Below, piece by piece: positions 1-5,679 of a DNA stretch of 7,212 nt. Numbering within the stretch: position 1 is the stretch's first letter; every line of letters begins with the position of its first letter. The DNA comes from Acidobacteriota bacterium (lineage in GTDB: Bacteria; Acidobacteriota; Terriglobia; Terriglobales; Acidobacteriaceae): the NCBI GenBank assembly GCA_003224995.1, contig QIAI01000109.1:1-7212 (forward strand). The letters are read 5' to 3'. A program made the translations under genes and the position numbers. Below the pieces are notes generated by a model, which had not been told where the DNA came from, searched no databases, and worked only from the letters and a program-made list of their open reading frames with translations.

Positions 1-1587
1 GCTATTCGCTCCGCTACGGCCGATCGCCCATGTCGACCGCAATCCGGCCCATGGATTCTCGCGGCTGCGATCCTCGGCACCAGCATGGCCTTCATCGACA
101 GTACCGTCGTCAATGTTGCGCTGCCCGCACTGCAATCTACCTTCAAGGCAACCGTCATCGACGTGCAATGGGTCGTCGAGTCCTACGGCCTGTTTCTGGG
201 TGCGCTGATTCTGGTTGGCGGCGCGGCTGGCGATCTCTACGGTCGTCGTCGAGTCTTCGTTGCGGGTATCACACTATTCGCAATCGCATCGGCCGCTTGC
301 GGTCTCGCGCAGACCATTCATCAATTGATTGCCGCGCGAGCCGTCCAAGGCTTGGGCGCAGCCCTGCTCACACCTGGCAGCCTTGCCATTATCAGTGCGT
401 CTTTCCCTGAACAGGAGCGCGGTCGCGCCATTGGAACCTGGTCCGGTTTTTCCGCCATCACGACGGCTCTCGGTCCCGTCCTCGGCGGCTGGTTGATCCA
501 GCACGCTTCCTGGCGCTGGATTTTTTTCATCAATCTTCCCTTGGCCGCGGCGGTGATTGCGATTTCCTTGTGGCACGTTCCCGAAAGCCATGGCGCCACA
601 AAACGGCTCGACGTTCCCGGCGCGTTGCTCGCCACCATCGGACTCGGCTCACTCGTGTACAGTCTGATTGAATCGCCGCAACTCGGCTGGAGCCATCTCC
701 GCGTAATTGTGACCCTGGCGCTCGCGATCCTCTGCCTCCTAAGCTTTCCCTTCGTGGAAGCCCGCGTCTCGTCACCCATGGTTCCGCTGAAGCTTTTTCG
801 CTCGCGCCTCTTCTCCGCCGCCAACCTGCTTACGCTGTTTCTCTACGCCGCGCTGGGAATTTTCTTCTTCCTGTTTCCCATGAACCTGATTCAGGTGCAC
901 GGATATTCCGCGACCGCCGCTGGCGCAGCCGCTCTCCCTCTCATTTTGTCGATGTTCTTCCTCTCGCGCTGGTCGGGTGGACTCGTGACCCGTTACGGCC
1001 CAAAACTTCCTCTCATCGTCGGTCCGGTAATCGCAGCCATTGGCTTCGCACTGTTCGCCATCCCGGGCACGTCCGGCTCCTACTGGAGCACATTCTTTCC
1101 CGCCTTCCTGGTTCTTGGCCTTGGAATGGCGATCAGCGTCCCACCCCTGACCACGGTCGTAATGGGCGCAGTTGGCCAGGAATTCGCGGGCGCCGCCTCC
1201 GGTATCAACAACGCCGTCGCCCGCGTCGCTGGCCTGCTCGCCATCGCAATCTTTGGCATCGTGATGGTCGATGCCTTTGCCGCCCGCCTTGATCGTCAAC
1301 TCGAATCCGCCAACCTCCCTCCACCCGCGCGCCAGGAACTCCAAGCCAACCGCACCAGTTTGGCTGCCACCGACATCCCCGCCACCCTCGATCCCAATCA
1401 GGCTATCGAACTCAAAGCCGCCGTCTCCAGCGCTTTCCTATTTGCGTTCCGCCTGATTGCCTGCTGCTGTGCCGCCCTCGCGCTGGCGAGCGCTGCTACC
1501 GCGGCACTCCTGATCCACGGAGAAAAGTCCCCAAAATCCGCAGCCATGGGAGCGATGGGCGCTCCTGCCCGGAGTCCACAGAGTTAG
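1..1587 (+). CDS. DHA2-family MFS multidrug efflux transporter (EmrB/QacA type), 5' end missing
   Basis: This is a proton-driven major-facilitator exporter of the inner membrane, of the 14-helix drug:H+ antiporter 2 family. The frame is open from base 1, giving 528 visible residues. There is no ATG, GTG or TTG before the Met codon at 85, and that Met lies inside the first membrane helix, so the true start is probably only slightly upstream of the window. Visible hallmarks are the first-helix signature AFIDSTVVNVALP (visible residues 30-42), motif A as GDLYGRRR (77-84) between helices 2 and 3, the antiporter motif C as ALGPVLGG (156-163), and WRWIFFINLP before helix 6. Many further hydrophobic segments run to a short, polar, Ala/Ser-rich tail. 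The substrate cannot be read from sequence. It lies 178 bp upstream of gyrA in the same direction but is probably a separate transcription unit, because promoter-like elements fill the gap. Confidence 0.93.
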   Translation, partial: AIRSATADRPCRPQSGPWILAAAILGTSMAFIDSTVVNVALPALQSTFKATVIDVQWVVESYGLFLGALILVGGAAGDLYGRRRVFVAGITLFAIASAACGLAQTIHQLIAARAVQGLGAALLTPGSLAIISASFPEQERGRAIGTWSGFSAITTALGPVLGGWLIQHASWRWIFFINLPLAAAVIAISLWHVPESHGATKRLDVPGALLATIGLGSLVYSLIESPQLGWSHLRVIVTLALAILCLLSFPFVEARVSSPMVPLKLFRSRLFSAANLLTLFLYAALGIFFFLFPMNLIQVHGYSATAAGAAALPLILSMFFLSRWSGGLVTRYGPKLPLIVGPVIAAIGFALFAIPGTSGSYWSTFFPAFLVLGLGMAISVPPLTTVVMGAVGQEFAGAASGINNAVARVAGLLAIAIFGIVMVDAFAARLDRQLESANLPPPARQELQANRTSLAATDIPATLDPNQAIELKAAVSSAFLFAFRLIACCCAALALASAATAALLIHGEKSPKSAAMGAMGAPARSPQS

Positions 1588-1603
1588 TCGATCAGTAACC
1601 CTA

Positions 1604-1630
1604 GGAGAGCCGGGGAAATCTCCCTTTTGT
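1604..1630 (+). terminator. Weak candidate terminator after the efflux gene
   Basis: GGAGA (1604-1608) can pair with TCTCC (1619-1623) across a 10-base loop, and TTTTGT follows at 1625-1630. Five pairs with a large loop is weak. A second hairpin, GGAGCG-ATGGG-CGCTCC at 1549-1565, sits inside the last codons of the efflux gene but lacks a T tract. Either may contribute to separating the efflux gene from gyrA. Confidence 0.28.
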
Positions 1631-1673
1631 GGTATAATCTTTATGGCTCAAAAATCAATTAACATCCTATAAT
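1630..1673 (+). promoter_or_regulatory. Two consensus -10 boxes upstream of gyrA
   Basis: TGGTATAAT at 1630-1638 is a perfect extended -10 element (TGn followed by TATAAT). A second perfect TATAAT lies at 1668-1673. Neither has a convincing -35 hexamer 16-18 bp upstream, which is tolerable for the extended -10 element. Transcripts would start near 1645 and 1680, giving gyrA leaders of roughly 120 and 85 bases. The region is locally AT-rich compared with the flanking genes, as expected for a promoter. Confidence 0.55.
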
Positions 1674-1714
1674 TGCAATACTTTACAAGTTCAAAAAGCT
1701 CGCAACCAAAGCCC

Positions 1715-1758
1715 CAGGTCTGTATCCAAAATCAATGAAGTCTGAGACCTGAGACCTG
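1715..1758 (+). repeat. Tandem AGACCTG repeat with an inverted copy in the gyrA leader
   Basis: AGACCTG occurs twice head to tail at 1745-1751 and 1752-1758, and its reverse complement CAGGTCT lies at 1715-1721. Either direct copy can pair with the inverted copy, with loops of 23 or 30 bases, giving two mutually exclusive stems. The second direct copy ends seven bases before the gyrA start codon and occupies the place where a Shine-Dalgarno sequence would normally be. Confidence 0.6.
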
Positions 1759-1765
1759 AATTCCT

Positions 1766-4462
1766 ATGGCAGACGATCAGAATCCTGAACTCCCCTTAAC
1801 TCCACCTCCAGGGGGTGACGGCGGCAGTGGCTCGCCCGGCGCTCTGAACATTCAACCCGTCAATATCGAAGACGAGATGCGCCGGTCGTATCTCGACTAT
1901 TCGATGTCGGTGATCATTGGCCGCGCCCTGCCCGATGTGCGCGACGGATTGAAGCCTGTCCATCGCCGCATTCTCTACACCATGCAGCAGATGGGCCTCG
2001 CGCCCAACCGCGCCACCCGCAAGTGCGCCCGCATCGTCGGCGACGTCATGGGCAAATACCATCCCCATGGCAATCTGGCCGTCTATGACGCGCTCGTGCG
2101 CCTCGCCCAGACCTGGAGCATGCGTTACCCGCTGGTGTTCGGACAGGGAAACTTCGGCTCCGTCGACGGCGATCCGCCGGCGGCCGACCGTTACACCGAA
2201 GCCAAACTCGCGCAAGTCGCCACCTCGCTGCTCGAAGATCTCGATAAAGAGACCGTCGACTTCCGTCCCAACTACGATGACAGTGAAGTCGAGCCCGAAG
2301 TCCTGCCCGCGCGCATCCCGAATCTGCTGGTGAATGGTTCCGACGGCATCGCCGTCGGCATGGCCACAAAGATTCCACCACACAATCTCACCGAGATCGT
2401 TGATGCCACCATCACGCTGGTGAACAATCCCCACGCCACGCTCGCCGAAATTTTGAAATTCGTCCAGGGGCCCGATTTTCCCACCGCGGGCATCATTCAC
2501 GGCCGCGCCGGAATCGTCGACGCCTACAAGACTGGCCGCGGCCGTTTCATGATGCGCTCCCGCGCCGCCATCGAGAATCTCACCAAGGACAAGCAGGCCA
2601 TCGTCGTCACCGAAATCCCCTATCAGGTGAACAAGGCTCGCCTGGTCGAGCGCATCGCCGACCTCGTCAACAACAAGGTCATTGACGACATCTCCGACAT
2701 TCGTGATGAAAGTGATCGCGACGGCATGCGCATCGTGATCGAACTCAAGCGCAGCGCCGAGCCCCAAATCATCCTGAACCAGCTCTTCAAGCATACCGAC
2801 ATGCAGCAGAGCTTCAGCATGATCCTGCTCGCCATCGCCCACGGCCAGCCGCGCGAAATGGGCCTGGTGCAGGCGATTCAGTACTTCATCAGCCACCGCG
2901 TCGAAGTCGTCCGCCGCCGCACCGCCTATCTTCTTGCGAAAGCGCAAGACCGCGAGCACATCCTCGAAGGCTACCTGACCGCGCTCGATCACCTGGATAA
3001 CGTGATCGTCATCATCCGCGCCAGCGCCAACCGCGCCGACGCCCGCGAGAACCTGGTCGCCTACTTCGGCGGCAAGAAGATCGACATCAATATCACCGGT
3101 CGCGCACCCAAACTCGATGCCGACAAACCCTTCACCGCAAGGCAGGCCGATGCCATTCTCGAACTGCAACTCCACCGCCTGACGAAACTTTCGATCGACG
3201 AGATTTCCAACGAGTTGAAAGAAGTCCGCGACCGCATCACGGAATACCAGTCCATCCTCGCCTCGGAAAAGAAGTTACGCGGCGTGATTATCAAGGAACT
3301 GGAAGAAGTCAAAAAGCAATACGGCGACGAGCGCAAGACGGTCATCGAAGACGAGGCTGCCGAAATCCTTCTCGAAGACCTCATCGCCGACGAACAAGTC
3401 GCCGTCACCGTCAGCCACTCCGGTTATCTGAAGCGCACGCCCATCTCCACCTACCGCATGCAGCGTCGCGGAGGTACGGGCCGTACCGGCATGAAGACAC
3501 GCGACGAGGATTTCGTCGAGCATCTGTTCATCGCTTCCACCCACGCCTACATCCTCATCTTCACCAACACCGGTCGCGTGTACTGGTTGAAGGTCTATGA
3601 AATTCCCGACATCGGAGCAGCCGGCAAGGGCAAGCACATGGGCAATTTGATTGCTCTCCAGCCCGGCGAAACCGTGCGCACGATGCTTGCAGTCCGGAAC
3701 CTCGAAGAAGAAAGTAAGTACGTTTTCTTCGCCACCCGGAACGGCACGGTGAAGAAGACCGAGCTCAAGGATTTCTCTCACGTGATGTCGCGTGGCATCA
3801 TCGCCATCAACATCGAGAAGGGCGATGAACTCGTCGCCGCCACCCTCACCGACGGCCAGCAGATCATCTTCCTCGCGTCGCACGAAGGCCAGGCCATCCG
3901 CTTCGAGGAAGATGCGGTCCGCCCCATGGGCCGCAACGCCACCGGCGTTCGCGGCATGAACCTTGAGGAAAAGGACTACATCGTAGGCATGGCGACGACG
4001 CCGAAACCGGGCGCTACTACGCCTGGGCCCGCGGGTGCGAAGGTCCAACCCGTCGAGGGCACGGCCGCCATTTCCGAAGGTGTCAAGCCCGAAGAAGTCG
4101 CCGACCTGATTCCGCAGAAAGGTTCTCTCATCCTGTCCGTCACCGAAAACGGCTATGGTAAGCGAACCCCCGCCGACGAATATCGTCTTACCAATCGCGG
4201 CGGCAAGGGCGTCATCAACGTAAAGACCACCGAACGCAATGGCAAAGTTTCCGGCATCGCCCAGGTCACCGAAGACTCGCAGCTCATGTTGATCAGCCAG
4301 TACGGCAAAATCATCCGCATGGACTCGAAAACCATCCGCGAATCCGGTCGCTCCGCTCAAGGCGTTCGCCTCCTGAACCTGGAACCCGGCGACCGCGTAG
4401 CCGCAGCCGTCGTAATTCCGCCAGACGAAGCCCCCATCGGCAACGGCACATTGATTCAGTAG
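1766..4462 (+). CDS. gyrA: DNA gyrase subunit A
   Basis: This is the breakage-reunion subunit of the type IIA topoisomerase that, with GyrB, introduces negative supercoils using ATP. It has 898 residues (E. coli 875). The core begins at PVNIEDEMRRSYLDY (31-45), after a Pro/Gly-rich extension of about 20 residues. The catalytic Tyr is Y143 with R142 before it. The quinolone region spans about A88-Q127 and has N103 and L104 where E. coli has Asp82 and Ser83, while D108 matches Asp87. D141 replaces E. coli Met120. The GyrA box reads QRRGGTG (566-572), with Thr for the usual Lys. A six-bladed C-terminal domain follows, carrying a low-complexity insertion at about 743-785. The box and full C-terminal domain favour GyrA over ParC. 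The start at 1766 is fixed by an in-frame TGA at 1757, but no clear Shine-Dalgarno sequence is seen. gyrB is not in the window. Confidence 0.97.
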   Translation: MADDQNPELPLTPPPGGDGGSGSPGALNIQPVNIEDEMRRSYLDYSMSVIIGRALPDVRDGLKPVHRRILYTMQQMGLAPNRATRKCARIVGDVMGKYHPHGNLAVYDALVRLAQTWSMRYPLVFGQGNFGSVDGDPPAADRYTEAKLAQVATSLLEDLDKETVDFRPNYDDSEVEPEVLPARIPNLLVNGSDGIAVGMATKIPPHNLTEIVDATITLVNNPHATLAEILKFVQGPDFPTAGIIHGRAGIVDAYKTGRGRFMMRSRAAIENLTKDKQAIVVTEIPYQVNKARLVERIADLVNNKVIDDISDIRDESDRDGMRIVIELKRSAEPQIILNQLFKHTDMQQSFSMILLAIAHGQPREMGLVQAIQYFISHRVEVVRRRTAYLLAKAQDREHILEGYLTALDHLDNVIVIIRASANRADARENLVAYFGGKKIDINITGRAPKLDADKPFTARQADAILELQLHRLTKLSIDEISNELKEVRDRITEYQSILASEKKLRGVIIKELEEVKKQYGDERKTVIEDEAAEILLEDLIADEQVAVTVSHSGYLKRTPISTYRMQRRGGTGRTGMKTRDEDFVEHLFIASTHAYILIFTNTGRVYWLKVYEIPDIGAAGKGKHMGNLIALQPGETVRTMLAVRNLEEESKYVFFATRNGTVKKTELKDFSHVMSRGIIAINIEKGDELVAATLTDGQQIIFLASHEGQAIRFEEDAVRPMGRNATGVRGMNLEEKDYIVGMATTPKPGATTPGPAGAKVQPVEGTAAISEGVKPEEVADLIPQKGSLILSVTENGYGKRTPADEYRLTNRGGKGVINVKTTERNGKVSGIAQVTEDSQLMLISQYGKIIRMDSKTIRESGRSAQGVRLLNLEPGDRVAAAVVIPPDEAPIGNGTLIQ

Positions 4463-4474
4463 GTCCGTTCGAGC

Positions 4475-4514
4475 GCGCAACCTGCGTGGGCCCCAGCCCA
4501 CGCAGTCATTGCGC
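4475..4514 (+). terminator. Strong hairpin downstream of gyrA, probable terminator
   Basis: CTGCGTGGGC (4482-4491) and GCCCACGCAG (4496-4505) form a perfect 10-bp stem with a CCCA loop. An outer GCGCAA (4475-4480) with TTGCGC (4509-4514) extends it by six pairs across a small internal loop. It begins 12 bases after the gyrA stop. There is no T tract, so it is not a textbook intrinsic terminator. It could instead end transcription with Rho, stabilise the mRNA 3' end, or be a dispersed palindromic element. Confidence 0.55.
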
Positions 4515-4585
4515 AATAACGAATGAAGGCAAGAACTTCGGTTTGTTCCCGCACCAAATGTTAATTCTACGTAAAAAACTTGAAA

Positions 4586-4624
4586 CTGTTCACTTTTGAA
4601 CAGACTTGTCTTTTTCTTTAAAGT
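4586..4624 (+). promoter_or_regulatory. Candidate operator and weak promoter for the LuxR-type regulator
   Basis: CTGTTC-ACTTTT-GAACAG (4586-4603) is a perfect 6-bp inverted repeat with a 6-base spacer. It overlaps a possible -35 element TTGAAC (4596-4601), which is followed after 17 bases by TAAAGT (4619-4624), each matching four of six consensus bases. A second weak candidate is TTGATC (4628-4633) with AATAAG (4651-4656), also 17 bp apart. The palindrome may be a repressor site. Alternatively, with the T-rich run at 4611-4615, it may be a further terminator for gyrA. Confidence 0.3.
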
Positions 4625-4672
4625 AAGTTGATCGAAATCGAGCTTGCGAAAATAAGGCGGCGGTCAGAGCTG

Positions 4673-4721
4673 TCGATTCCCATCGTGGATCGAACGCAAA
4701 GCCCGCGAAGCCAGGGTCGCG
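4673..4721 (+). ncRNA. Possible structured RNA with the GEMM-type string ACGCAAAGCC
   Basis: A seven-pair hairpin (4673-4680 with 4687-4693, one bulged T, loop CATCGT) is followed directly by ACGCAAAGCC (4694-4703), a string strongly conserved in cyclic-di-GMP-I (GEMM-I) riboswitches. Next comes CGCGA-AGCCAGGG-TCGCG (4704-4721), whose loop resembles the AGCC-GGG part of that family. The distance between the two conserved strings is much shorter than I recall for the family, and the 5' GGCAAACC segment is not matched. I therefore call only a structured leader with GEMM-like pieces, not an established riboswitch. Confidence 0.18.
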
Positions 4722-4776
4722 AGAGATAAAACGTAGTACATCTGTTCCTCTCTCAATAGGACGATAGCAGAGTTCT

Positions 4777-4851
4777 TCCCTCCCTCACCTCTCTATCCGA
4801 ATGGCGTACAAGTCCCAGGTACGTCTCCCATATGTGCTGTGGGAGGGAGAC
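4777..4851 (+). promoter_or_regulatory. Shine-Dalgarno sequence with competing anti-Shine-Dalgarno partners
   Basis: GGGAGGGA (4841-4848) is the ribosome-binding site of the LuxR-type regulator, with GGAGG ending seven bases before the ATG at 4854. It is the exact complement of TCCCTCCC at 4777-4784. It can also be masked locally by CTCCCA (4825-4830) pairing with TGGGAG (4840-4845), or by GTCTCCC (4823-4829) pairing with GGGAGAC (4845-4851). The pairings are mutually exclusive and all bury the ribosome-binding site, suggesting translational control. Confidence 0.45.
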
Positions 4852-4857
4852 TTATGA
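4801..4857 (+). CDS. Possible 18-residue leader peptide overlapping the regulator start
   Basis: ATG at 4801 opens an 18-codon frame encoding MAYKSQVRLPYVLWEGDL and ending in TGA at 4855-4857. The stop overlaps the start codon of the downstream regulator in the four-base arrangement ATGA, which is typical of translational coupling. The frame runs through the local hairpin that masks the regulator's ribosome-binding site, so translating it would open that hairpin. Against it, no Shine-Dalgarno sequence precedes the ATG (the upstream bases are pyrimidine-rich), and a frame this short can arise by chance. The peptide matches no family I know. Confidence 0.25.
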   Translation: MAYKSQVRLPYVLWEGDL

Positions 4858-5678
4858 AAGTCTATCCTTATGGAAATCATGCTTGTATCCGTGTATTAGT
4901 TGCTGATTCAAATCAAACTCAATCGCAACTGTTGAGCAGTGCCCTGCGCCGCCAGCATCATATGAAGGTAAGTTGCTGCCGCAGCGAGCTTGCCGGTTGC
5001 CTGGGAACGCTGCAATCCATTCCCATCGACATTGTTGTTCTCGGGGGTGACCCCTTTGACCACAATCGACTCGTTGACACAACCCAGGCCCTTCATACTG
5101 CTTTCCCCCACGTTGGCATTGTTCTTTTGATAGACGGCTATGATCGTCCACTTGTTGTGAATGCCATGCGCGCAGGAGCGCGCGGGCTATTTTGCCGGGC
5201 TGCTGAGCCTTTTCGCGCTCTTTGTCGATGTATCTCAGTCGTCCATCAGGGGCAATTCTGGGCAAACACTGAGCAGATCGGCTATATCGTCGATGCCTTG
5301 AGTTCGAATCTGCCCCGATGCCTGTTGAGTGTCAAAGGGGAGCCTTTGCTGACTGACCGTGAGTGGCAGATCGTCAAGCTCGTGGCCGAGGGTCTTCCCA
5401 ACCGTGACATTTCACAATTGCTTGGTATCAAGGAAAATACGGTTAAGAAAGCTTTGCTCCGTACTTATGACAAATTAGGTGTTTCTAACCGGGTTGAGCT
5501 GGCTTTGTATGTTCTGACCCACCGGGACAATAGCAAGATACTTATCGAAAGGTTGCCTGAAATTACGGACGGCGTCAGACCTATAGCCGCACTTAGCACT
5601 GCGCTTAGTCGAGTGAACGTACAGGTAAAAAGTGAACGCGCTCAAATACAGTCGGATGTTCCGCGGATGGGGAAATAG
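4854..5678 (+). CDS. LuxR/NarL-type transcriptional regulator with degenerate receiver domain
   Basis: This 274-residue DNA-binding regulator has response-regulator architecture. Residues about 11-130 resemble a receiver domain and 165-222 form a LuxR-type helix-turn-helix (LTDREWQIVKLVAEGL, then NRDISQLLGIKENTVKKAL and KLGVSNRVELALY), followed by a 50-residue tail. The receiver has lost its chemistry. The usual acidic pair is D18-S19, the phospho-acceptor position aligns without gaps to G64 (D66 is the only nearby Asp), the conserved Thr/Ser is Leu, and the conserved Lys is R115. Phosphorylation control is therefore unlikely, and no histidine kinase gene is adjacent. A GTG at 4839 is also in frame but lies inside the Shine-Dalgarno region, so ATG 4854 is preferred. 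Third codon positions are visibly more AT-rich than in gyrA. I recall similar orphan regulators from acidobacteria. The target genes are unknown. Confidence 0.88.
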   Translation: MKVYPYGNHACIRVLVADSNQTQSQLLSSALRRQHHMKVSCCRSELAGCLGTLQSIPIDIVVLGGDPFDHNRLVDTTQALHTAFPHVGIVLLIDGYDRPLVVNAMRAGARGLFCRAAEPFRALCRCISVVHQGQFWANTEQIGYIVDALSSNLPRCLLSVKGEPLLTDREWQIVKLVAEGLPNRDISQLLGIKENTVKKALLRTYDKLGVSNRVELALYVLTHRDNSKILIERLPEITDGVRPIAALSTALSRVNVQVKSERAQIQSDVPRMGK

Positions 5679-5679
5679 A

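Larger units (their letters stand above)
4463..4853 (+). other. Long intergenic region and structured leader before the LuxR-type regulator
   Basis: These 391 bases hold no convincing protein gene apart from the small leader ORF described separately. In order they contain the post-gyrA hairpin (4475-4514), an AT-rich promoter-like stretch with the CTGTTC-N6-GAACAG palindrome (4586-4603), a hairpin TCGAT-T-CC/GGATCGA (4673-4693, one bulged T) directly followed by ACGCAAAGCC (4694-4703), a hairpin CGCGA/TCGCG (4704-4721), a pyrimidine-rich tract including TCCCTCCC (4777-4784), and the strong Shine-Dalgarno sequence of the regulator gene. Confidence 0.7.

Noticed and set aside
772..1344. Minus-strand frame inside the efflux gene (190 codons)
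   Set aside because: Low-complexity Gly/Glu/Arg-rich product without domains, antisense to a clear transporter.
1796..3175. Long open frame on the minus strand inside gyrA (459 codons)
   Set aside because: It lies wholly antisense to a well-conserved gyrA. Its Asp/Gly/Val-rich composition is what the complement of gyrA codons produces in this GC-rich frame.
3275..4516. Second long minus-strand frame covering the 3' part of gyrA (413 codons)
   Set aside because: Same reasoning: it mirrors gyrA codon bias, has no recognisable domain, and crosses the post-gyrA hairpin.
4524..4565. 13-codon ORF after gyrA
   Set aside because: Too short, no ribosome-binding site, and no relation to neighbouring genes.
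4586..4603. LexA (SOS) box
   Set aside because: The CTGT and ACAG arms are 10 bases apart instead of 8, and it does not fit the Gram-positive GAAC-N4-GTTC form either.
4700..4725. Cobalamin riboswitch B12 box
   Set aside because: AGCCAGG is shared, but the following bases diverge and none of the other conserved cobalamin elements is present.
4839..4853. Upstream GTG start for the LuxR-type regulator
   Set aside because: It falls inside the Shine-Dalgarno sequence GGGAGGGA, whereas ATG 4854 has ideal spacing from that site.
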